A stretch of DNA of 64,000 bases, taken from positions 165,634,911-165,698,910 of the forward strand of contig NC_133660.1 in assembly GCF_037893015.1 (NCBI RefSeq), in the 5' to 3' direction. The notes beneath the pieces were generated by a model. It saw only the letters and a program-made list of their open reading frames with translations. It made no database searches and had not been told where the DNA came from. The translations under genes and the position numbers were made by a program. Origin of the DNA: Macrotis lagotis (Eukaryota > Chordata > Mammalia > Peramelemorphia > Peramelidae). The stretch's first letter is position 1; every line of letters starts with the position of its first letter. Positions 24,819-35,820 of this stretch are shown piece after piece.

Positions 24819-24988
24819 GATTATGGAAGCTGAAGTCTTTACAAAATCTGGATCTGTCATTCAATGCCATATCACAGATTGACCTGACTGATTTTCAAAA
24901 CTGTCTACAGCTAGAGAAGCTCTATTTACAAACTAACAAGATATCCAAGATTCACCCAGATGCCTTCAAGGATCTCAACAAGCTTCAG
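24819..24988 (+). CDS. LRRC66: LRRC66 coding exon 2: central LRRs
   Basis: 170 nt encoding the end of Gly166 and residues 167-222. It follows a T-rich tract and ACAG acceptor at 24817-24818. The translation begins LWKLKSLQNLDLSFN and ends KDLNKLQ, giving two complete LRRs in register with exons 1 and 3. The exon is too short for a simple ORF scan and was found by LRR consensus and phase. The donor CAG|GTTCTA (GT at 24989) departs from consensus at +3 to +5. Even so, the junction is supported because LQ plus IVNLSNN from exon 3 restores an exact LRR, as in the human protein. Reading through instead meets a stop near 25050. Confidence 0.88.
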
Positions 24989-25323
24989 GTTCTAAAAATC
25001 AGCTTTTGTTGTATATATGGCATATGTATATATGTTGTATATATGTTTTAGGGTGTCAATTTTCTTTTTTTAATTCTTTTTTATTTATTTATTTTCATAC
25101 ATATATATACACACGTATATTTTTAAGTTACAAAATTTCCTTCCACCCTCCTTTCTCATCCCCCTCCCCTCAGTGGAGAACAGTCTGGTTACCATAGTAA
25201 ATATATATTTTTGATAAACATGTTTACAGATTAGTTATTTTCAGTATGAGGAATAAGAATTAAGGAAAGAGATACATAAGACATAATTTTTATAAAGTGT
25301 TCATCAGATTCTGAAGGGGTGGG

Positions 25324-25324
<1 letters not shown>

Positions 25325-25352
<28 letters not shown>
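25325..25352. repeat. (GT)n microsatellite
   Basis: About 14 GT units within the L1 3' UTR. Confidence 0.95.
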
Positions 25353-25356
<4 letters not shown>

Positions 25357-25599
25357 TTTTTCTTCCTCTGGATGGGGTTAACATTGTCCATAGTGGGTCT
25401 AATACAGTTGTCCTAGCTCTCTGAATTACTGAGAAGAACTGCTTCCATCAAGATTGATCATCTCACAATGTTGTTGTCAATGCGTACATTGTTCTCTTGA
25501 CTCTTTTCCCTTCACTCAGCATCAGATCCCATGAGTCATTCCATGCTTCTCTAGGGTCTAACCATTTATGGTTTCCTATAGAACAATAATATTCCATAG

Positions 25600-28500
25600 T
25601 ATTCCTGTACCATAACTTGTTTAGTCATTTCCCAATTGATGGTATACCCTTGATTTCCAATTCTTTGCCACTACAAAAAGAGCTGCTTTGAATATTTTGG
25701 AACATGTAGAACTTTTCCCATTTTTTACAATTTCTTCTGGATATAGTCCTAGAATTGGAACCGCTGGGTCAAAGGGTATGAACAGTTTTATTGCTCTTTG
25801 GGCATAGTTCCATATTGCTCTCCAGAAAGATTGGATCCATTCACAATTCCACCAGCAATGCATCAATGTCCCAATTGTCCCACAACCTCTCCAACATTGA
25901 TCATCTTCCCTTTTTCTCAACTGGGCTAATCTAATAGGTGTGAAGTTATGCTTTATTGTTGTTTTGATTTGCATTTCTCTAATTAATAATGATTTAGAGT
26001 GTTTTTTCATATGATTATACATAGCTTTAATTTCTTCATTTGAAAACTGTTCCTATCCTTTAACCATTTATTAATTGGGGAATGATTTATGACCTTATAA
26101 ATTTGATGCAATTCTCTCTTTTTTAAGAAAGATTTTGTTTATATTGAATTTTACAATTTTCCCCCAATCTTGCTTCCCACCACCCACAGAAGGCAATCTG
26201 TTAGTCCTTACATTGTTTCCATGGTATGCATTGATCTAAGTTGAATGTGATGAGAATTCTCTATATATTTTTAAATGAGACCTTTATCAGAACTCCTGGT
26301 TGTGAAGATTGTTTCCCAGTTTTATGCTTTCCTTCTAATTTTGGCAGCATTGATTTAATTAATGTAAAAACTTTTTAATTTAATATAGTCAAAATAATTC
26401 ATTTTGCAGTTTATAATGTGCTCTAATTCTTGTTTTGTCATAAATTTATCCCCTTTCCATAGATCTGATAGCGTATTTCTTGATCTAATAATTTTTCTAT
26501 GGTGTCACTCTTTATGTCTAAATCCTGTATCCATTTTGACCTTATTTTGGTATAGGATTGAGATATGGATCTATGCCTAGTTTTTGCCATACTATTTTCC
26601 AGTTTTCCCAACAATTTTTCTCAAATAGTGAGTTCTTATCCCAGAAGCTGATGTCTTTAAGTTTGTCAATTAGTAGATTGCTGTGGTCATTTACTGCAGT
26701 TTCTTTTGAACCTATCCTAATCCACTGATCCATTACTCTTATTTTTTAACCAGTACAGGCAGTTTTGATGACTGCTGCTTTATTGTACAATCTCAGATCT
26801 GGTAGAGTTAGGCCACCTTCCTTTACATTTTTTTTCCCATCAGTTCCCTTGCTATTCTTCCCTTTTGTTGTTCCAGATGAATTTTGTTACTAATTTTTTT
26901 TTCCTAGCTCAGTAAAGGGTTATTTGATACTTTGATTGGTATGGCATTGTAAAGTAATTGAATTTGGGTAGAATTGTCATTTTATTATATTAACTGAGCA
27001 ATTGACATTTTTCCAATTATTTAGATCTGACTTTATTTGGATGAGAAGTGTTCTATAATTGTGTTCGTACAGTTTTTTTTAATTTGTCTTAGGAGGTAGA
27101 TTTCCATGTATTTAAGGTTTTCTATAGTTACTTTAAATGGAATTTCTCTATCTATTGCTCTTGGTTATTGTTATTTATATATAGGATGCTAATGATTTTT
27201 GTGGGTTTATTTTATATCCTGCTACTTTGCTGAATTTGTTAATTATTTCAAGGAGTTTTTTAGATGATTTTCTCGGGTTCTCTAAGCATACCATCATATC
27301 ATCTGCAAAGAGTGAAAGTTTGCTTCCTCATTGCCAACCTTGATTCCTTCAATTTCTTTTTCTTCTCTTATTGCTACAGTTAGCATTTCTAATACTATAT
27401 TGAATAGTAATGGTGATAATGGGCATCCTTGTTTCACCCCTGATTTTATGGGAAAGCTCTGAGTTTATTCCCATTACACATAATATTTGTTGATGATTTT
27501 AGATAGATACTAACTATTATTTTAAGGAAAACTCCATTTATTCCTAAATTTTCTAGTGATGTATTTTATCAAAGACTTTTTCAGTGCCTATTGAGATAAT
27601 CATATGATTTCTGTTGGTTTTGCTATTAATATGTTTAATTATGTTGAGTGTTTTCCTAATGTTGAACCCTCCCTTCCTACCTGGTATAAATCCTACCTGA
27701 TCATGTTGTATAATCCTAATAATATCTTGCTGTAGTCTCATTGCCAAAATTTTATTTAAGATTTTGGCACCAATATTCATTAGGGAGATTGGTCTATAAT
27801 TTTGTCTGTTTGGTTCTTCCTGGTTTAGGTATCAGCACCATGTTAGAGTCATGAAAAGTGTTTGGCAGGATTCCTTCCTCTCCTATTTCTTAAAATAGTT
27901 TATGTAGAATAGGAATTAATTATTTCTTAAGTGTTTGGTAGAATTCACTTGGAAATTTATCTGGACCTGAAGACTTTTTCTTAGGGAGTTTATTGATGGC
28001 TTCTTCAATTTCTTTTTCTGAAATGTTATCATTTAAGTAATTCATTTCCTCTTCTGTTAATCTGAGTAGCTTATATTTTTGTAAATGTTCATCCATTTCA
28101 CTCAGGTTATCCAAAGGTTTGTCTATTTTATTGCCTTTTTCATAAAACCAACTCTTAGTTCTATTTATGAGATCAATGGTTTTCTTGCTTTCAATTTTAT
28201 TAATCTCTCCCTTGATTTTCAGAATTTCTAATTTTAACTGGGGATTTTAATATTTAATTGGGGATCTTCAATTTGTTCTTTTTTTCCCTAGCTTTTTAGT
28301 GGCATACATCATTAATCCCCTCTTTCTCTATTTAATTCATATAGGCATTTAGAGATATAAAGTTTCCCCTCAAAACTGCTTTGGCTGCACATCCTATAAA
28401 TTTTGGTATGATGTCTCATTATTATCATTTTCTTGGGTATAATTATTGATAATGATTGATTATTGATTATTTGATCCACTCATTATTTAAGATAGTTATT

Positions 28501-29200
28501 TAAGTTTGGGGTTTCTCTTTCCATGATCCTTAATTATATGTAATTGCTATTGCATCATGGTCTGAGAAGCATATATTTATTATTTCTGACTTTCTGCATT
28601 TGATTATAAGGTTTTTGTGCCCTAGTACATGTCAGTTTTGGTACAGGTGCCATGTACTGTTGAGAAAAAGATATATTGTTTTCTATTCCCAAAGTTTTCT
28701 CCAGAGGTCTATCACATCTAACTTTCCTAAGATTTTATTCATCTTCTTAACTTCCTTCTTATTTATTTTGTTGTTAGATTTGTCTAGTTCTGAGAAAGGG
28801 AGATTGAGGTCTCCCATCATTAATTCACCTAGCTTTTCCCCTAGGAATTTGGATGCTATATCACCAGGTACATACATGTTTAGTAATGATATAGCTTCTT
28901 TACCAAGGGTGCCTTTTAAGAAGATGTAGTTTCCTTCCTTATCCCTTTTAATGAGATTGATTTTTGCTTTTATTTTAACTGAGATCAGTATTGCTACCCC
29001 AGCTGAGGCATAATATATTTTACTCCAGTTTTTTACTTTTACCCTGTCTATCTCTCTCTGCTCTTGTAAACAACATATTTGTAGGATTCTGGTTTTTAAT
29101 TCATTCTGCTATCCATGTCCATTTTATGGGACAGTTCATCCCATTCACATTTACTGTTAAGATGACTAATTCTGTATTTCCCTCTGGGCTATTTTTCTCT
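25600..29200 (-). pseudogene. L1 ORF2 (endonuclease and reverse transcriptase), disrupted
   Basis: Endonuclease fragments include a GVAILIS strand, RDKEGNYI and ELMMGDLN (about 28.8-29.1 kb). Reverse-transcriptase fragments include [16 protein letters not shown] (27920-28114) and [13 protein letters not shown] with DQVGFIPG (27553-27780). The C-terminus carries IPFDPAVPILGLYPEE (25621-26022). The catalytic region is split by stops, frameshifts and a nested insertion, so no active enzyme is expected. Confidence 0.9.
26118..26254 (-). mobile_element. Short L1 3' end nested in the larger L1
   Basis: Reads ttttttaagaaagattttg, then the typical cttgcttcccaccacccaca block and gtttccatggtatgcattg, the 3' UTR of a different L1 subfamily. 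aattctct is repeated at 26110-26117 and 26255-26262, and the host L1 reads continuously when the insert is removed. Confidence 0.85.
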
Positions 29201-29774
29201 ATTTATATTTTCTCTTTCCTTTTCTCTTATTCTGCTTCACTAAAATTTTACTACCTTTTCCCTTTAACTTTCTTTTAAAAATTTAATTTTCAGTTTATTT
29301 TCACTTATACCTTTGCCTTCCCTTTTATCAGACCCTTCTTCCCTTATCTTTCCCTTTCCCAGTCCCCCACTTCCCTGTAGATTAGGCTAGATTTTTAAAC
29401 CCATGTGAGAATGTATCTTATTTCCTTTCTGGACTAAATCTATTGAATAGAATTTACTCAGTATTCACCTTCTCCCTTTTTCCCCCCCTCTAAAATTATA
29501 AATCTTTGTGCCTCTTCCCTTGGTGTTATACTCTAGTACTATTAATAAGGTTTCATTAATCACAGTTTGATTATTTGATTGCTTGATAAGCTTATATTGT
29601 TATCAAGGTATCATCACAGATTTTCTGCTTGTTTGCTTGATAAGCAGAATTGTCTCAAATTACATCAAATTTTAATTATAATTATTTTTTACCTTACCCC
29701 CTTTTCAAGTATCTTTCAAGTACACACAATCCTCCTTGTGAGCCAAAGTATCATCCAAAGGCATATCATTTCTT

Positions 29775-29929
29775 TTTTTTTTAATTTTATTTATTTAAGG
29801 CAATGGAATTAAGTGTCTTGCCCAAGGTCACACAACTAGGTAATTGTTAAGTGTCTGAGGCCAGATTTGACAAGTTCTCCTGACTCCAGGGTCAGTGTTC
29901 TATCCGCTGCACCACCTAGCTGCCCCAAT
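29775..29929 (-). mobile_element. WSINE1-type SINE inside the L1
   Basis: T-run and atttatttaaggcaatggaa lead to the reversed head ccacctagctgcccc. atatcatttctt is duplicated at 29763-29774 and 29930-29941. Confidence 0.88.
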
Positions 29930-30259
29930 ATATCATTTCTTGAACTATTTGTAGCCAGGCCCATTTTCTCTCACACTTTACCCCCACCCCTTCCCATCCA
30001 GGATACTTAACCCCTTGTTAAGTGAAGCAAGCGTTAAATCAAACCTTGATCTAATTAACTGCAAGAATCTTAAAGATCTCAAAGTACTGGGAGGTTCTGG
30101 AGGTCTCACCTGAGAACTTTACAAATGATTTACAGAGACACTGACTCAGGTCCTCACAGTTGATGACACCCTCATTAGACAAGGTGCTCAGCACAGTAGA
30201 ATTAAAATGGGTCCAGGGATAATGAGACACTTAAGTTTAAAGTTAACATCCCTGCTTTT

Positions 30260-30421
30260 TTTGTTTGTTTATTTTTTTTAGTTTTTTGCAAGGCAAATGG
30301 AGTTAAGTGACTTGCCCAAGGTCACACAGGTAATTATTAAGTGTCTGAGGTCACATTTGAATTCAGGTACTCCTGACTCCAGGGCCTGTGCTCTATCCAC
30401 TGCACCACCTAGCCACCCCAC
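30260..30421 (-). mobile_element. WSINE1-type SINE inside the L1
   Basis: T-rich run, ttttgcaaggcaaatggag, reversed B-box and ccacctagccacccc. ccctgctttt is duplicated at 30250-30259 and 30422-30431. Confidence 0.88.
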
Positions 30422-30689
30422 CCCTGCTTTTCATCAGGGCTTTTTGTCTCAAACATAATGATGTTATCTTGGACCTCTTCAATGGAGAAATAAGACCCAA
30501 CTATGCCCATATCATTTAAGTCAATTCTCTTCAATTATATTCAACCCTTTAATTATCCTAAGAGAAGTAAAGTTCTAAATAATTAGAAGTGTCATATCTT
30601 CCCCATTAGGATTGTATACAATTTGATGGTATTGACCAACATTTGTTTTGTTTTGTTTTGTTTTCCTTCCCTTTTTCATTTACATTTTT

Positions 30690-30960
30690 TATTCAACTCT
30701 TGAGTTGTGTATTTAGTGATTGAATTCTCTGTTCAGTTCTGGTCTTTGTGTCAGGAAATTCTGGAAGTCCTCTATTTCATTGAATATCCATCTTTTTCCC
30801 TGACAGTATATGCTGAATTTTGCAGGGTAGTACATTCTGGGTTGGAACCCCAGGTACTTTGCTCTCTGATATATGCTATTCCAGGTCTTCTGGTCCTTCA
30901 TTATTGAGGCTGTTAGGTCTTGTGTGAGTCTAATTGTGTTTCCTTTGTATTTGAATTGTT
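30690..30960 (-). pseudogene. L1 ORF1 C-terminal remnant
   Basis: Minus-strand frame 30713-30901 contains YPAKFSIYCQGKRWIF and LTQRPELNREF, equivalent to the C-terminal domain of the half-L1 ORF1s. Only about 400 bp separate this from the L1 5' end, so the coiled coil and most of the RNA-binding domain are deleted. Confidence 0.8.
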
Positions 30961-31345
30961 TTCTTTTTTGCTGCTAGTAGTATTCTCTCCTTTATTTGAT
31001 TATAACAGCTTTTGGTTTCTTTCTGGAGGGGTTCTGTGGATTCTTTCAGTGATTATATTGTTATCTTATTCTAGTAGATTTGAGCACTTTCCCCTTATAA
31101 TTGGATTGCCCTGTGGCTAAAAGCCTCCTGCTGTTTTACCTGCTCTCCCACCTCCTGAACTTTACTTCCCCTCTTCCTCAAAACAGACAGATCCTCCATG
31201 ATGTCCAGTTGAAAACTCTTTTGAATCTTCTCTTTTTCTTAGTGGTATCTGTAGCTTGAATGTCAGTGTAGTGGCTTCATTCATTTTTGGTAGGGAAAGG
31301 CTCCAGAAGCAGGTTAACTTTGTGTCACCATCTTGGCTCCTCTCG

Positions 31346-31921
31346 GGAAGTCAAGTCAGTTTTTCAAATGATGCTCTGTTCAAATGTCCTCACTGTCCCA
31401 TGATGCTAATTAGATATCTAAAAAGTGGATGTATTTTTTTGATTCCATAGAGGAATTTACGTAATCTTTCTCACTCAAAACCTAGGACAATTTCAGATAA
31501 AGTGTGATTACTCAAAAAGTCTTCAAACTCAGTTCATAAAGTTATTGCAAAAGTTAAATTAGAATAAAAAATCTCTTGAGGGCAGGTACTGATTCATTTT
31601 TGTCTTTCTATCTCCAGCAACTATCGCAGCGACTGATAAATAGTCTGATACATAGGTTCTTAGTGCTTATTGGTTGGTTGATACAAAGATATAATGAATA
31701 TATTTATAAGGTGGGGGGTAGGTATTGGTATTGGAACTGATGTAATGGAATAATGGGGTCCCATACATATAAGATAAAAAACCTTCTTTGGGAAATTGTG
31801 GAAGAGGAAAGCAGGGCCTTGTATTGGACTATTAAGCTGAATATTCTGATAAATGTTCTATTTTTTTTTAAAAAAAGGAAGCACTATCTTAGCATGTAGA
31901 AACTAGAATTAAACATTTTTT
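31346..31921. other. Intron 2: unannotated
   Basis: AT-rich with no confident repeat; 31560-31690 has weak wording of an old SINE tail. Confidence 0.35.
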
Positions 31922-31935
31922 AAAAAATCATGAGT

Positions 31936-32086
31936 GTAGGGGTGGCTAGGTGGCACAGTGGATAGAGCATTGGCCCTGGAGTCAGCAGTTCCTAAGTTCA
32001 AATCCAGCCTCAGACACTTAATAATTACCTGGCTGTGTGGCCTTGGGCAAGCCACTTAACCCATTGCCTTGCAAAAACCTAAAAAA
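31936..32086 (+). mobile_element. WSINE1-type SINE with target-site duplication
   Basis: Very complete copy: ggtggctaggtggcacagtg, gttcaaatccagcctcagac, cccattgccttgcaaaaacc plus A-run. aaaaaatcatgagt at 31922-31935 and 32087-32100. It looks comparatively young. Confidence 0.92.
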
Positions 32087-32194
32087 AAAAAATCATGAGT
32101 CTTTCTCCCTGCTACAGGAAACCACATGGAAACAAACTCCAAGGGCATCTTCAGAATTCTTACAGCATGTATCATACTCACAAGGAAATAAGAA

Positions 32195-32600
32195 CTGAAT
32201 TCAGATTCTAGAAACTTGGGTTTTAGTCCTGGCTCTGCTAATAAGTAGCTATAGAAATTTGGGGTAAGTCCCTTAACTTGTGGGACACTAGTTTCCTTAT
32301 CTGTAAAATGGTTTACATCAGGTAAATTCTAGCCCTAAAGAACTTTTTTTATTATTCAAAACAAGAGAGCCATGGGCCATGGCTTAGAAATATTTTGGTT
32401 AAATAAGCTTTCATAAGATTTCATAGAATCCTCAGAGCTGGAAGGGACCTCAGAGGCTGCCCTCCCAACCTCTTCCTTTTACACTCTTGAGGTCTGAGGT
32501 CGTAGGAGGCTATATAAATTGCCCAAGGTCACATAGATAACAACAAAATAAGTAAAATTTGAACCCTGGACTTCAGTCCCAGAACCTTTCCATTGTTTCA
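32195..32600. repeat. Two MIR-like SINE remnants
   Basis: 32200-32340 reads ggttttagtcctggctctgc and ttccttatctgtaaaatgg. 32430-32600 starts tcatagaatcctcagagctg and has attgcccaaggtcacataga, a marsupial MIR-like pattern. Confidence 0.5.
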
Positions 32601-32876
32601 TTTGTCATAGTAGCGCTTTACTTCCTTATTCAATGTGAATCAGACCCCATGAAAATATTTCATGAATGAGGCTCCCCGAGGCCCCTGTCAGAAGCAGTAA
32701 CTAAAAGCTTTTGGATTGAGGTTTAAAGGCCATGTGAATTGTGATTCAGGAACAAATATTTTTCTTGTTATTAATAAATATTAGAATACTTATATGCAGT
32801 GCTTATCACAGGTAATACAAAGATGAAAAATGGCATGGCCTTTGCCTAGGTTCAGCAGGGGTGAAGGAGATGGAAA

Positions 32877-33130
32877 TGCATGCAACTGGGTGTCTCAGTG
32901 AATAGAGTGAGGCTGAAATCAGGAAGAGTCATCCTCCTGAGGACAAATCTGGCCTCAGACACTTACTAACTGTGTGATCTTGGGCAAGTCACTTAACCCT
33001 GTTTGCCTCAGTTTCCTCCTCTGTAAAAATGAGCTGGAGAAGGAAATGGCAAACCACTTCAGTATCTTTGCCAAGAAAACCCCAAATGGAGTCATGAAGA
33101 GTTGGATGAGACTCTTGAACAACAACAATA
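32877..33130 (+). mobile_element. tRNA-SINE with BovB/RTE-like tail
   Basis: Degraded head, then ttgggcaagtcacttaaccc, gagaaggaaatggcaaacca, ttgccaagaaaaccccaaat and a (CAA)n-like end aacaacaacaat, typical of RTE-mobilised elements. Confidence 0.8.
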
Positions 33131-33359
33131 TATAACTATAAAGGTAGAAGATTATTAGAAGTTTAACAGACTGGCCTAAGGGATTTGATAAGGGGAGCAG
33201 GGAGGATGATGGAAGAATTGATATATGAGGTCAGCTTTGAGGAAAAAGGGATTTCAGGAAAATAAAGATGCCTTGTCTCTTCCCTTTGCCTGTATTAGGA
33301 CAGACCAGTACTTCTGGGACACTGACAAACTTTTCCAAAGCGCCCTCAAAGAAAGGGAC

Positions 33360-33545
33360 CCTATCTGAGGCTGGAAGGGAACTTGAGGTCATCTGGTCCT
33401 ATACCCTCATTTTTCAGAAAAGGAAACTGAAGCTTACAGGGGAACAATGACTTGCCCAAAGGGTCTCAGGTCCTAGCAAAGCTGGACTTGAATTCATTCA
33501 AGTGTTTTGACTCCAAACCTATCATTTTCCCACTATGCTATGTGT
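33360..33545 (+). repeat. MIR-like SINE
   Basis: Segments ctggaagggaacttgaggtc, aaggaaactgaagcttacag and gacttgcccaaagggtctca keep the order of marsupial MIR-like elements. Confidence 0.5.
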
Positions 33546-33549
33546 CACA

Positions 33550-34685
33550 ATCATTCCCACTCCCTTCATCCCAGGAATTGGAGGGTTGTTTTTTTCCCGT
33601 TTAGCCCATTTTGGCATGCCCATATCATACCTGGGTATCTGAAGTGGTTTTGCTCAATAACTTGTTCAGATACAAATTTTCAACAGTATGAGAGATTTTT
33701 AAAGGATAAATTAATTGACTCACAAAAACCATCTGCAGACCATAAACACAGATATTTGGGTTAGTTGTTTGCTTTTTACTTCAAACTATTTCACTCTCAG
33801 GCCAAATGGCTACTTCTTAGCTCCAGACCTGATGAAACCAGGTCTTCTCTGGCTAACCTCTTAACACAAACACCAATTCTAAACTGAACTTGAATAGTCT
33901 CCTTTGCTAGATTCAGCTATCAGAATCTCATCAACTTTTTTTTCCCAAATATTTTCTGCCTAACTCAGAGTCCACAATGGATTTCTATCATCATTTTTTT
34001 TTTGCTTTGACTAACTTTCACTAGCCTTTTTTTAATGTTTCTAGCCATCTTCCTTTTTAATTGTATCTTTTGAGATAGCATATTTGGGGCTATAGACAAA
34101 TAATTTAGTAAAGTGAATAGTGGGCATATTTTAGAGTCTAAAAAAAATGGATTCAAGGACTACCCCAGTTATACTGATTGCCTGACCATGGGGAAGTGTC
34201 CTTAGGCAAGTCTTCAAGACTCTGAGTGTAGATAAGTTACCATTATGGATTAGTGAAAGACATTTCTACAAGAGGGATTCCTCACACCAGTGGGATCACA
34301 GGTTCAGACAAAATACCTTCTTCATTCTTATTCCCTCCCTATGCATGAAAAGAATCATTTAGAAGGCATTTTATTCTGTGAAATAAAAAAATAATAATTT
34401 TAATAGTCAACAAATAATTAGCACAGTAAGATCTTGACTTCCTTCATCTTCCAGATAATAGTGTAACTGTAAAAATGTTATCTACTATAGAATATAATTT
34501 GCAAAAGCTTGCTTATTCCCTTCTAACATCTTCCCCAAAGATATCCTTGATGAGTATATTGATTTGTCTCATATGTAGGCATAACTTCTAATAGTTATTA
34601 ATATGTTCTTAATCATCATTATATATATTGAGAATCAGTTTCTCAAAATTGTGTTGCTTCTAACAACCCTGAGGTATCTATACTT
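33550..34685. other. Intron 2: unannotated
   Basis: No confident feature; AT-rich. Confidence 0.35.
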
Positions 34686-35340
34686 TAAAAAATTTTAATT
34701 TCTGAAATAAAACAAGTGTTTCCATAACATAGCACATAAAAAATAATTGCACATGTAACTACAAATCTTATATGTACAACTTGCTATTCCTTTCAAACAT
34801 ACAACAAAATTATCATGTAAATTTATTTTTTCCTTTTTCTCTTCCCTCCCCTTCACCCTAGAGATGACTACCATTAGATACAAATAGTTATATCTCTGTA
34901 AAATTATTCTATACACATTTCTATGTATCAGCTCTTTCTCTAGATGCAGATAGCAACTTTTTTCATATGTTCTTTATAGTTAATATGGCTATTTATAATA
35001 GGCAATATAACTTATTCACTCAAAGTCTTCAGTAAAACAATATTGCTGTTACAGTATACAATATTCTGTTGGTTCTGCTCATTTCCCATTCCATATTTTG
35101 TGCAAGTCTTTCCATGTTTTTCTATACTTATATCCATTTCCCATTTCTTCATTACCAATAGACATCCTCCTTAACTTCATATTGGCAAAAAATTGTAATT
35201 ATCTTCATAATAGCCTTTATACAACTATTTATCATAAATGCTACAATACAATGACCAAAAAATCTCCTCAGATTTCTTACTGCTTTTGTATGCAAAATAA
35301 TATAAATTCTGCAAATTCTTTTATTTTCATCTCCAAAAAG
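34686..35340 (-). mobile_element. Old antisense L1 3' half
   Basis: Matches in order the reverse complement of older marsupial L1 3' ends: gtttccataacatagcacat, tgttggttctgctcatttcc, gtctttccatgtttttctat. Confidence 0.6.
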
Positions 35341-35820
35341 AACCTGTAAACCTTCATTTAGCTGCAGTTCGGTTTTGGCTTCTGGTTTTGTTTTATAGCA
35401 AGATCATCAAGATTTAGTTCTTCTGAATGTCAGCTTCTTGGTCACTGGACAAGAGCTTCCCATTTAGAGTACCAACAATTAAATTAATAATTGGAGATGT
35501 TCAGAAAGAAAATTCAGTCTGTTGGAGAGATCATAGTTGAAGACCTCCCGGCATGGTAGGATGTACCAGGGCCTGTGCTCCATTTTCATAACCTTTGAGA
35601 ACCTAGACTCAAGTTCATGCCTGAGTGAAGCATCACAGTAGGTTTTTATGAACTCTGTAAACTTCAAGTATTTTAGAAATGTTAGTCATTGGATTTCTGT
35701 TCAACATGGTTGCAAGATTCTCTAGGAGAATCTTAAAGTTTGAACTAGATTGCAAAATGATCAATAATTTAAAAAAAAAAACTATAGTTAGTTACTGCTT
35801 CCACCCCAGAACTATATAAA
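35341..35820. other. Intron 2: unannotated
   Basis: No repeat or coding feature recognised. Confidence 0.35.

Larger units (their letters stand above)
25062..31345 (-). mobile_element. Nearly full-length antisense L1 in intron 2
   Basis: Read on the minus strand, it begins at about 31345 with gaggagccaagatggtgac, the hallmark L1 5' end. It carries an ORF1 C-terminal remnant near 30.9 kb, ORF2 endonuclease near 29.2-28.6 kb, reverse transcriptase near 28.1-26.9 kb and the ORF2 C-terminus near 26.0-25.6 kb. The 3' UTR ends in an A-rich run at 25062. Many frameshifts make it dead. Two SINEs (29775-29929, 30260-30421) and a second L1 end (26118-26254) sit inside it. A possible imperfect duplication is gtcaattttc before and gtcagttttt after. 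It starts only about 73 bp after the exon 2 donor. Confidence 0.88.
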
